Notes under the pieces: model-generated
What the model was told of the DNA's origin: nothing
The model's input: only the letters and a program-made list of their open reading frames with translations
The model's database searches: none
Origin: CAJXZP01 sp049606935
Lineage (GTDB): Bacteria > Bacteroidota > Bacteroidia > Flavobacteriales_G > Salibacteraceae
DNA: 13,101 nucleotides
Direction: 5' to 3'
Assembly (NCBI GenBank): GCA_049606935.1
Contig: JBMYWA010000064.1
Span: 1 to 13,101 of the forward strand
Position numbers and translations under genes: made by a program
Shown here: positions 1 to 7,558 of the stretch, piece after piece
How the letters are laid out: the number at the start of each line of letters is the position of its first letter
Position numbering within the stretch: position 1 is the first letter of the stretch

Positions 1-105
1 CCGTAAATCGTTTTAACATACTTGTGCAGAGCTTGTCGAAGTAATATCGTGCCGTTCTAGGAAATTTAATCGTTCCTCATAAGTCACCGATATCTGATAT
101 TATGC

Positions 106-129
106 TAAATACTGTGTATACACGATTTA
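106..129. repeat. Imperfect palindrome, possible operator
   Basis: TAAAT (106-110) and ATTTA (125-129) flank the perfect 10-base palindrome GTGTATACAC (114-123), with unequal 3-base and 1-base spacers. A protein-binding dyad is possible. No gene start lies close on the + strand (the nearest good start is at 426), so its target is unclear; it may belong to a gene beyond the left edge. Confidence 0.3.
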
Positions 130-409
130 CTGTAGTTTTTTCCTATAATGGATTGCGTTATGTTACTTTGCTACGGTGAAAAAGCAAAGCTTTGAAACCC
201 AAAACCCTTTTTAGAAAAGTTTTCTACTACAAACATCTTAAAAATGTAATGGAGCACTTTTTTGGTGAATCCTGCAAGGTGAACCAAATGGGTGAGGAGT
301 GGCTACGAATCAATTATGGAATTCCTTTCACCTAATACTAATTGGGAATGATCCGTATAAAATTACTGTTAAAACGAAGTGATAAAAAAAGAATCAAATA
401 TAAATACAC

Positions 410-417
410 TAATTTTG
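410..417 (+). promoter_or_regulatory. Bacteroidota -7 box for first Cys protein gene
   Basis: TAATTTTG matches the Bacteroidota -7 consensus TAnnTTTG exactly. The expected transcription start, a few bases downstream, falls about 2-5 bases before the ATG at 426, so the mRNA would have almost no leader. I do not see a clear TTTG -33 element at the usual distance upstream. Confidence 0.55.
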
Positions 418-425
418 TGTCGTAA

Positions 426-851
426 ATGAAAAGAACTTTCGCCATATTTCTTGCCACACTGATACTATTTTCCAACTCAGGAGTAGTATTTGCTACGCAT
501 TATTGTATGGGTGAAATTGCGAATATAAGTATTGGTTTATCCACCGAAGCTCACAAATGTGAAATGGCAAAAATGGACGATCCGTGTACCTTTAGTACCT
601 CTTTGGATGGTAATAATTTAAAGCCCATAGATTGTTGTTCAAATGATTTTGTTCAAATCCAACTAGATGAAAATTTTGATTCACCTGTTCAAGTGGATTC
701 GGAATTGAATACCAAATTTGTTGCGGCATTTACACTTGTTTACCTTAACCTATACAATTTTCAATCAGAGTCAAATGCTGACTTTATTGATTATTCCCCG
801 CCCTTGTTGAGTCAAAACATTCCTGTTTTGTTTCAATCATTTTTAATTTGA
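426..851 (+). CDS. Small secreted five-cysteine protein, HYC/CC/PP type (first copy)
   Basis: A 141-residue protein with an N-terminal signal peptide (hydrophobic core about 5-22, likely cleavage after Ala23), predicted to act in the periplasm or on the envelope. It shows the three hallmarks of the Bacteroidota family known by the descriptive name HYC_CC_PP: THYC at 24-27, the Cys pair at 70-71, and SPP at 124-126. Five cysteines lie at 27, 45, 54, 70 and 71; Met28, Met47 and Met50 and His25 and His43 sit in the same half and could add soft-metal ligands. The C-terminus ends in FQSFLI. No biochemical function is established for the family as far as I know. Lying 94 bases before the CusA-like pump, and with a paralogue at the far end of the locus, it may bind periplasmic copper; that is inference from context and residue type. 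The ATG at 426 is chosen because it gives a complete signal peptide. Confidence 0.85.
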   Translation: MKRTFAIFLATLILFSNSGVVFATHYCMGEIANISIGLSTEAHKCEMAKMDDPCTFSTSLDGNNLKPIDCCSNDFVQIQLDENFDSPVQVDSELNTKFVAAFTLVYLNLYNFQSESNADFIDYSPPLLSQNIPVLFQSFLI

Positions 852-945
852 TACCCTAATAAATGTAATTGAATTGCGGTTTCTATTTCAGAAAACGTGA
901 TAACGCTATTTCTATAGCTTATATTTATTATCAAATTGGATTAAA

Positions 946-3900
946 ATGTTAAACAAAATCATAAAATACTTCCTTGAAAATAGGCTCGTTACCTTATTAT
1001 TACTGGGGGCATTCGTAGTTTGGGGAATTTCTAATGCGCCTTTTAATTGGGGGAGTTCTCTAATTCCTCGTGATCCAGTTCCAGTAGACGCCATTCCAGA
1101 TATTGGAGAAAATCAACAAATAGTTTACACCGAGTGGGCTGGTCGTTCTCCGCAAGATATAGAAGATCAAATAAGTTACCCATTAACTACCGCATTATTA
1201 GGTATTCCAGGGGTTAAAACCATTCGCAGTAATTCCATTTTTGGGTTATCTAGTATCTACTTAATTTTTGAGGACGATGTAGAATTTTATTGGAGTAGAA
1301 CTCGGGTACTGGAAAAATTAAATTCATTACCTAACGGATTATTACCCAATGAGGTTCAGCCTGCTTTAGGGCCAGATGCCACCGCTTTAGGGCAAGTGTA
1401 TTGGTACACTTTAGAGGGTAGAGATAAAGAGGGTAATCCCTCAGGTGGCTGGGATCCACACGAATTAAGAACCATTCAGGACTTTCAAGTTGGATATGCA
1501 CTCACCTCCGTAAAAGGAGTTTCAGAGGTAGGTACCATTGGTGGTTTTGTAAAAGAATACCAGGTAGATATAGACCCTAACGCCATGAAGGCGGCCAATG
1601 TGACGGTGGCACAGATCATGAAATCCGTTAAAAAAAGCAATTTAGACATCGGAGCTAGAACGATTGAATTCAATAAAGTAGAGTACCTAATCCGTGGATT
1701 AGGCTATATAGAAAGTCTGAGTGATTTAGAAGAAAGCGTGGTTAGTTCCACGAACAATGTTCCGATTAGAATTAAGGATGTTGCTAAAGTTTCATTTGGT
1801 CCGGCTACGCGTAGAGGAGGATTGGATAAAGGCGGTACTGAAGCTGTTGGAGGAACTGTAGTGGCTCGTTATGGCGCCAACCCCTTGGAGGTTATAAATC
1901 GAGTTAAGGGTAAAATTAAAGAAATTGAAGGTGGTTTACCGTCTAAAACTTTGGCGGATGGAACCATTTCAAGAGTAACCATTGTTCCTTTTTATGACCG
2001 TACGGGATTGATTAAAGAAACCATTGGTACCCTAGAAGAAGCGTTAACCTTAGAGATGCTCATTGCGCTATTAGTGGTTGTGGTTCTGGTAATGAATTTG
2101 CGCGCATCCATTATGATAACAAGCTTATTGCCTTTAGGTGTACTTATTACTTTTATTATGATGCGCCAATTTGGAGTGGATGCCAATATTGTGGCTCTTT
2201 CCGGAATTGCTATTGCCATTGGGGTAATGGTTGATGTTGGAGTGGTTTTCACCGAGAATATTATCCAACACATGGAATTGCCCCATAACTTGGGTAAAAA
2301 GGGTAAGGAATTGTTGGAGGTAATTTACCAAGGAACCTCGGAAGTAGCTTCTGCGGTTATTACCGCCTTGTTTACTACCATTACTAGTTTCGTTCCCATT
2401 TTCGCCATGCAAGCCGCAGAGGGCAAGTTGTTTAGTCCCTTAGCATGGACAAAAACTTTTGCCATGTTAGCTGCGCTGTTTGTAGGACTCTTGTTTATTC
2501 CTACGTTTGCTCATATCATATTTTCCATGCGATTTGACAAAGGGAAAATGGCTAAAGTCCTTAATGGAGGTTTAATAATTACGGGATTGGTTTTAAGTAT
2601 CTTTTTTGGAAGTTGGTTAGCCATTTCATTAGTCCTTTATGGGGTAAATAACATTTTAGAGTTCAAGTGGCCAGAAGATAAACGGAAATATGTGAACCTA
2701 ATTAATGTAATTATTTCGTTGTTTATTATCACCTATTTCATTGCTTCTGTATGGATGCCACTGGGAGTTCAGAATAGTTTCTTTGCTAATTTATTATTCG
2801 TTGCGCTAACCGTTGGAGTTATTCTAGGAGCGCTCATGCTGATCATTAAACACTACCAGAAAATGTTGATTTGGTCATTAGCGCATAAATGGAGGTTCTT
2901 ATCCGTACCCATTTTAATTGTATTAACGGGAATGATGTCTTGGCAAGGTTTCGATACCGTATTTGGTTTTATGCCCGATTCTTTGAAGAAGAATAAAACC
3001 TGGGCCAGCATTTCTGAGACCTTTCCCGGAATTGGTAAAGAATTTATGCCATCTCTAAACGAAGGCTCATTCTTGCTCATGCCAACCACAATGCCGCATT
3101 CCGGAATTGAAGAAAATGTGGATGTCATTCGCAAATTGGATAGAAACCTGAATTCTATTCCTGAAATTGATATTACGGTGGGTAAATGGGGACGTATAAA
3201 CTCGGCTTTAGATCCTGCTCCAGTATCTATGTATGAAAATACCATCAACTATGTATCTGAATTCAAATTAGATGAAGATGGTCGTAAAATGCGCTTCAAG
3301 GTGAATGCGGACAATGCCTTTGAGCTTAAAGACGGTTCCACTTACCAGTATGGCGTAGATGATTTTCGTCAAATACCTTCTGAAAACTTAATTAGTGATG
3401 AGGATGGTAACTATTTCCGCCAATGGCGAGAAGAGATTCATTCACCGGATGATATTTGGAAGGAAATTTTGAAAAAAGCCAAAATCCCAGGATTAACCTC
3501 TGCACCCAAATTACAACCTATAGAAACCAGGTTGGTAATGCTTTCTACCGGAATGAGGGCCCCAATGGGCATTAAGGTCTTTGGTCCAGATTTAGAAACC
3601 ATTGAAAAAGTAGGTTATGAACTGGAAACCATCTTGAAAGAGGTACCTACGGTAGAGGCAGGTGCTGTTTTTGCCGACCGGGTAGTGGGTAAACCTTATC
3701 TAGAAATTGAGATTGATCGTGTAGCTATTGGTCGCTACGGATTAAAGATTGAAGATATGCAAGCGGTACTTGGTTCGGCTATTGGTGGAATGAAACTAAC
3801 CACAACTGTTGAAGGTCGTGAAAGATTCCCTGTGAGAGTGCGTTATGCACGTGAGTTTAGAGATAATCCGGATGATTTAAAGAAGGTGTTAATTCCAACG

Positions 3901-4785
3901 CCATCAGGAGCTCAAATTCCGTTAATTGAACTGGCACAGATTAATTACGTTAGAGGTCCTCAAGTGATTAAAAGTGAGGATACGTTCTTGGTAAGCTACG
4001 TCATTTTTGATAAAAAAGAAGGCCAAGCAGAAGTGGATGTAGTAGAGGATGCCCAAGCATTTATAAATAGTAAAATAGCATCCGGAGATTTTGTTTTACC
4101 CGCAGGTGTGAGTTACCGATTTACAGGGAATTACGAAAATCAAATTAGAGCTACCAAGCGTTTAATGATTGTGGTGCCTATTTCGTTACTCATAATATTC
4201 TTGATATTGTATTTTCAATTTAAATCGGTAGTAACTACCTCCATGATTTTCAGCGGACTTTTAGTCGCTTTTTCGGGAGGGTTTATCATGCTTTGGTTAT
4301 ATAGTCAACCTGGGTTTTTAGACTTTTCCATAGCGGGCTTAAATCTGAGAGATCTGTTTCAAGTCCATCAAGTAAATCTGAGTGTAGCGGTTTGGGTTGG
4401 TTTCATTGCATTATTTGGTGTGGCTACAGATGATGGGGTGTTGATGGGAACCTATTTAACGCAGTTGTTTGAAAAGGAAAAACCGCAAACCATTGAAAAA
4501 ATTAGATCCACCGTTTTAATAGCAGCAAATAAAAGAGTTAGACCTGCGGTACTAACCACGGCAACAACCATTATTGCATTAATTCCTGTGCTTACATCGC
4601 AAGGTAAAGGTTCGGATATCATGGGACCCATGGCTATTCCTTTGTTTGGAGGAATGTTAATTGAGGTAATGACCATGTTTATTACTCCCGTGTTATTTAG
4701 TATGTGGAAAGAGTCAGCAGTAACAAATACGCCTCCAGACGATTTTCCAATAAAAAGTGATTCTAATGAACGAATTGAAGAATAG
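946..4785 (+). CDS. cusA: CusA-like RND Cu(I)/Ag(I) efflux pump
   Basis: Inner-membrane proton-driven pump of the heavy-metal RND (CusA/CzcA) family, exporting metal through adaptor and TolC partners. The N-terminus has the first transmembrane helix followed by the family signature around VDAIPDIGE (47-55). The three methionines that bind Cu(I)/Ag(I) in E. coli CusA (573, 623, 672) have clear counterparts: Met712 in LLMPTT, Met762 in PVSMYENT and Met865 in VMLSTGM, which supports monovalent copper/silver rather than zinc/cobalt. The proton-relay Asp of transmembrane helix 4 is present (Asp430 in VMVDVGVV); the acidic residue in GVAxE of CusA is Asp1162 here. At 1279 residues it is about 230 longer than CusA: extra sequence includes a hydrophobic block at about 538-635 before the second half, about 50 residues between Met762 and Met865, and a longer loop around 1120-1140. 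Only 6 bases separate it from the TolC-like gene, so they are surely cotranscribed. Confidence 0.93.
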   Translation: MLNKIIKYFLENRLVTLLLLGAFVVWGISNAPFNWGSSLIPRDPVPVDAIPDIGENQQIVYTEWAGRSPQDIEDQISYPLTTALLGIPGVKTIRSNSIFGLSSIYLIFEDDVEFYWSRTRVLEKLNSLPNGLLPNEVQPALGPDATALGQVYWYTLEGRDKEGNPSGGWDPHELRTIQDFQVGYALTSVKGVSEVGTIGGFVKEYQVDIDPNAMKAANVTVAQIMKSVKKSNLDIGARTIEFNKVEYLIRGLGYIESLSDLEESVVSSTNNVPIRIKDVAKVSFGPATRRGGLDKGGTEAVGGTVVARYGANPLEVINRVKGKIKEIEGGLPSKTLADGTISRVTIVPFYDRTGLIKETIGTLEEALTLEMLIALLVVVVLVMNLRASIMITSLLPLGVLITFIMMRQFGVDANIVALSGIAIAIGVMVDVGVVFTENIIQHMELPHNLGKKGKELLEVIYQGTSEVASAVITALFTTITSFVPIFAMQAAEGKLFSPLAWTKTFAMLAALFVGLLFIPTFAHIIFSMRFDKGKMAKVLNGGLIITGLVLSIFFGSWLAISLVLYGVNNILEFKWPEDKRKYVNLINVIISLFIITYFIASVWMPLGVQNSFFANLLFVALTVGVILGALMLIIKHYQKMLIWSLAHKWRFLSVPILIVLTGMMSWQGFDTVFGFMPDSLKKNKTWASISETFPGIGKEFMPSLNEGSFLLMPTTMPHSGIEENVDVIRKLDRNLNSIPEIDITVGKWGRINSALDPAPVSMYENTINYVSEFKLDEDGRKMRFKVNADNAFELKDGSTYQYGVDDFRQIPSENLISDEDGNYFRQWREEIHSPDDIWKEILKKAKIPGLTSAPKLQPIETRLVMLSTGMRAPMGIKVFGPDLETIEKVGYELETILKEVPTVEAGAVFADRVVGKPYLEIEIDRVAIGRYGLKIEDMQAVLGSAIGGMKLTTTVEGRERFPVRVRYAREFRDNPDDLKKVLIPTPSGAQIPLIELAQINYVRGPQVIKSEDTFLVSYVIFDKKEGQAEVDVVEDAQAFINSKIASGDFVLPAGVSYRFTGNYENQIRATKRLMIVVPISLLIIFLILYFQFKSVVTTSMIFSGLLVAFSGGFIMLWLYSQPGFLDFSIAGLNLRDLFQVHQVNLSVAVWVGFIALFGVATDDGVLMGTYLTQLFEKEKPQTIEKIRSTVLIAANKRVRPAVLTTATTIIALIPVLTSQGKGSDIMGPMAIPLFGGMLIEVMTMFITPVLFSMWKESAVTNTPPDDFPIKSDSNERIEE

Positions 4786-4791
4786 ATTCTT

Positions 4792-6072
4792 ATGAAAATG
4801 AAATTAATAGATATGAATTGGAAACTAGATTCTCAAAGTGAGTATTCTAGTTTAATCATCTTGTTATTCTTAGTAATGGGATTAAGCACCCTTGCTCAGA
4901 CTCCACTGGACAATTACCTGTACATTGGGGCACAAAACAATCCCGGATTAAAATCAAAATTTGCGAGTTATCACGCCTCTTTAGAAAAAGTACCTCAGGT
5001 AGGTTCTTTACCAAATCTAAATGTGGCTTTTGGTTATTTCGTTTCGCCAATTGAGACCAGAATAGGACCGCAACAAGCTAAGATTAGTGTTTCTCAAATG
5101 TTTCCTTGGTTTGGTACATTGAATAGAACCGAAGATGTGTATACAGATCGTGCCAAGGCTGATTATGAAGTGTTTGAAGAAAGAAAGTCAAAGCTCTACT
5201 TCAATATAAAATCTGCTTATTACAAAATTTATTTTGTAGAAAAAGGAATCGCTATCACGCGAGAAAATATTGGCATATTACAAACCTTTCAACAATTGGC
5301 TTTAATTAAAGTAGAAACTGGTAAATCATCTGTGGTAGATGAGTTGCGTGTGGAAATGGAATTGCTAGAATTAGAGAATCAATTGGCACTTTTATTAGAT
5401 AGCAAAATGGCTTTAGAAGTGGAGTTTCATCAATTAATTAATGATTCTTCTAATGCACCCATTCAAATACCAGATAGTTTATGGGATGAGAACTTTTCCC
5501 TAGATAAAAATGTAATACTGGATAGCATTAATACCAATAACCATTTAGTTAAGGAATTGGATTTTAAAATATCCACGTGGCAAAATGCGGAAATCGCATC
5601 CCGGAAAACAGGAGGTCCTCAAATTTTGCTAGGCGTAGATTACGCCTTTATTGGAGAAAATGATAATACCACCGTAGAGAATAATGGAAAAGACGCCATT
5701 ATGCCTATGATTGGGCTGTCCATTCCATTGTATAGAAAAAAGTACAATGCGTTGGTTAGTGAAGCGTCCTATAACATGCAATCTGCACAGTTTGAAAAGG
5801 ATAACAAACAAAATGAGTTAAGAATTCTATTTGAAAAGGTGTATCGTGATTATTCTGATGCCAACCGTAGAATTTATTTGTATCAAAGACAAACTGCTTT
5901 GGCCAAGAAGTCTTTAAACATCCTTTTAACCTCTTACTCTAGTGATGGAAAAAACTTTGAAGAGGTCTTACGTATGGAACGGAAATTATTAGAGTTCTCA
6001 TTAGAATTAGATAAGGCACGAACCGATAAAAATGCTGCGGTTGCTTTTGTAGATTATTTGATGGGAAAGTAG
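4792..6072 (+). CDS. TolC-like outer-membrane efflux channel
   Basis: Outer-membrane factor of the TolC/OEP family (CusC role), forming the exit duct for the RND pump. A hydrophobic signal segment spans about 19-34, ending at LAQ, with probable cleavage near Ala35. The mature part shows the family's pattern of long amphipathic helices (about 115-215 and 330-420, rich in Glu, Lys, Leu) alternating with predicted beta-barrel strands (for example NLNVAFGYF and PQILLGVDYAF), in two related halves. At 426 residues it is of normal size. I see no lipobox cysteine, so it differs from lipidated CusC. The n-region before the hydrophobic core is long if the ATG at 4792 is used; ATGs at 4798 and 4813 are in frame and the last would give a more usual signal peptide. 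The gene sits 6 bases after the pump gene and 62 bases before the adaptor, so its partners are evident from context. Confidence 0.9.
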   Translation: MKMKLIDMNWKLDSQSEYSSLIILLFLVMGLSTLAQTPLDNYLYIGAQNNPGLKSKFASYHASLEKVPQVGSLPNLNVAFGYFVSPIETRIGPQQAKISVSQMFPWFGTLNRTEDVYTDRAKADYEVFEERKSKLYFNIKSAYYKIYFVEKGIAITRENIGILQTFQQLALIKVETGKSSVVDELRVEMELLELENQLALLLDSKMALEVEFHQLINDSSNAPIQIPDSLWDENFSLDKNVILDSINTNNHLVKELDFKISTWQNAEIASRKTGGPQILLGVDYAFIGENDNTTVENNGKDAIMPMIGLSIPLYRKKYNALVSEASYNMQSAQFEKDNKQNELRILFEKVYRDYSDANRRIYLYQRQTALAKKSLNILLTSYSSDGKNFEEVLRMERKLLEFSLELDKARTDKNAAVAFVDYLMGK

Positions 6073-6134
6073 GGGAGCGATACGTGAAATTAAAATAAGA
6101 TAATTAGTCCGTTGGACAGTATAAATAATTGAAA

Positions 6135-7427
6135 ATGAAAAATATAATAAATAATAAATGGGTACTTATTGGTGGAGCCCTAATAATAGGGTTTGTCTTG
6201 GGTAAATTTATGTTTGGTGGAGGCACCAGCTCAGATCCGGTGCCTAGCGAAGTACATGAACATGTAGAAGATGAAAATGGATTATGGACGTGTTCTATGC
6301 ATCCTCAAATTCAAAAAGATGCTCCAGGTAAATGTCCTATTTGCGGAATGACTTTGGTGCCTGTTGACGTTGATATGGGAACTGATGAAACCAACCCAAA
6401 TGAGGTAACTATGTCGGCAGAGGCAATGGCTTTGGCCGAGGTGCAAACTTTTACCGCGCGTAAAGAACATCCCGAAAAAGAACTTCGGTTATTGGGTAAA
6501 GTAAAAGCAGATGAACGTCTTATCTATTCGCAAACCTCTCATTTACCAGGTCGGATTGAAGAGTTGTATATCAATTTTACCGGTGAGAAAGTTTATAAAG
6601 GCCAAAAATTAGCATCTATATATTCTCCAGAATTAATTACGGCCCAACAGGAACTAATTGAAGTGATAAGTGATGAAAATTCAAGTCCAGCATTATTAGA
6701 GGCTTCCCGAGAAAAATTGCGCCAATGGAAATTGACAGATAACCAAATTTCAGAGATCGAGAAATCTAAGGTTGTGCAACAAGACATTGATATTCTTTCT
6801 AATTATAATGGCTTTGTTATGAAACGGCTAATTTCTGAGGGTGACCATGTAATGGAAGGGATGGTTCTTTTTGAAATTACCGATTTAAGTAAAGTGTGGG
6901 TGTTGTTTGAAGCCTATGAAAACGACCTCCCTTGGTTAAAATTAGGAGATGAAATTACCATTGATTTGAAATCACTACCTGGACAGATTTTTAAAGGAAA
7001 AGTAGCATTTATTGATCCATTCATTAACCCGCAAACACGGGTGGCATACGTACGTGTGGAGTTAGATAATAGCAAAGGTCTATTTAAGCCCGATATGTTT
7101 GCCAATGGTATCATGAGCTCTAGACTTAAAAGTACGGGTGATGTAATTCTGATTCCTAAATCAGCGGTATTGTGGACCGGTAAACGAGCCGTTGTTTATG
7201 TAAAGGTGCCGCATAAAAAACATAATACTTTTATTTACAGAGAAGTGGTTTTAGGTGCCGAAACAGGCGATTATTACATTATTTCATCCGGCTTAATGGA
7301 AGGTGAAGTGGTGGCTTCAAACGGAGTGTTTAAAATTGACGCTTCTGCTCAACTAGCTGGTAAAAAAAGCATGATGAGCCCAGATGGTGGAGCAAAAATG
7401 ACCGGTCATGAAGGCATGGAGATGTAG
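6135..7427 (+). CDS. cusB: CusB-like periplasmic adaptor with N-terminal metal-binding domain
   Basis: Membrane-fusion (HlyD/CusB family) subunit bridging RND pump and TolC channel. I use the ATG at 6135, giving 430 residues; a TTG two codons upstream is less likely. One N-terminal membrane anchor (about 8-26, with GGALIIGFVLG) is followed by a zinc-ribbon-like heavy-metal-binding domain at 51-76 with Cys53, Met55, His56, Cys67, Cys70 and Met72 (CSMHP and CPICGM). Next come the biotinyl-lipoyl/hairpin region (about 120-250, PGRIEELYINF...GEKVYKGQ and the matching GFVMKRLISEGDHVMEGM) and the beta-barrel domain (SKVWVLFEAYE, RVAYVRVELDN). The last 18 residues carry five Met and one His and end in HEGMEM, a likely copper-binding tail. 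The fused domain probably captures Cu(I) for handover to the pump, as the Met-rich N-terminus of E. coli CusB does; that is inference. The 62-base gap before it contains only a small hairpin, GTCC-GTT-GGAC (6107-6117). Confidence 0.92.
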   Translation: MKNIINNKWVLIGGALIIGFVLGKFMFGGGTSSDPVPSEVHEHVEDENGLWTCSMHPQIQKDAPGKCPICGMTLVPVDVDMGTDETNPNEVTMSAEAMALAEVQTFTARKEHPEKELRLLGKVKADERLIYSQTSHLPGRIEELYINFTGEKVYKGQKLASIYSPELITAQQELIEVISDENSSPALLEASREKLRQWKLTDNQISEIEKSKVVQQDIDILSNYNGFVMKRLISEGDHVMEGMVLFEITDLSKVWVLFEAYENDLPWLKLGDEITIDLKSLPGQIFKGKVAFIDPFINPQTRVAYVRVELDNSKGLFKPDMFANGIMSSRLKSTGDVILIPKSAVLWTGKRAVVYVKVPHKKHNTFIYREVVLGAETGDYYIISSGLMEGEVVASNGVFKIDASAQLAGKKSMMSPDGGAKMTGHEGMEM

Positions 7428-7440
7428 AATTTATTCAAGT

Positions 7441-7461
7441 AGTTTGATTTGAAAATCAACT
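7441..7461 (+). repeat. Short hairpin after the adaptor gene
   Basis: AGTTTGATTT (7441-7450) can pair with AAATCAACT (7453-7461) with one bulged T. It starts 14 bases after the adaptor stop codon. There is no T-run after it, so it is not a typical Rho-independent terminator; it could be an mRNA 3' end or processing structure. Confidence 0.3.
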
Positions 7462-7486
7462 ATGAAACATCTCGATTTATGAAAAT

Positions 7487-7538
7487 AGTCGGAGGATTAT
7501 CTCAAGGGTTACGAAAATAACTAGCAAAGCATCCGACT
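7487..7538. repeat. Inverted repeat upstream of the HMA-AraC regulator
   Basis: AGTCGGA (7487-7493) is the exact reverse complement of TCCGACT (7532-7538), 38 bases apart and ending 20 bases before the regulator's ATG. The half-sites are GC-richer than the surrounding spacer. They could be two half-sites for the AraC-type protein itself (autoregulation) or a leader stem-loop. A 7-base match over this distance can also arise by chance. Confidence 0.3.
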
Positions 7539-7558
7539 TATACGGAAATAATAAAGGA

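Larger units (their letters stand above)
1..425. other. Left intergenic region, no convincing gene
   Basis: I find no reading frame here that looks clearly like a gene on either strand. Visible structures are an imperfect 24-base dyad at 106-129 centred on the perfect palindrome GTGTATACAC (114-123), a 9-base inverted pair GTAAATCGT (3-11) and ACGATTTAC (122-130), an open frame of 51 codons at 180-335 (+) with no ribosome binding site, and the promoter of the next gene at 410-417. The first bases could hold the tail of a gene ending with the TAA at 42-44 in the third + frame, or the first codons of a minus-strand gene starting at 19, but too little is present to decide. Confidence 0.5.

Noticed and set aside
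1..19. Possible minus-strand gene start (ATG complement at 19-17) running off the left edge
   Set aside because: Only six codons are visible, with no ribosome binding site or clear promoter.
26..42. GAGCTTGTCGAAG-like segment that might be a dispersed repeat
   Set aside because: It occurs once and I see no second copy or hairpin here; a short match to memory of common repeats is not enough.
912..1094. Minus-strand open frame at the start of the RND gene
   Set aside because: It is antisense to the well-supported pump start and has no recognisable motif. The other minus-strand frames within the pump, channel, adaptor and ATPase genes are rejected for the same reason.
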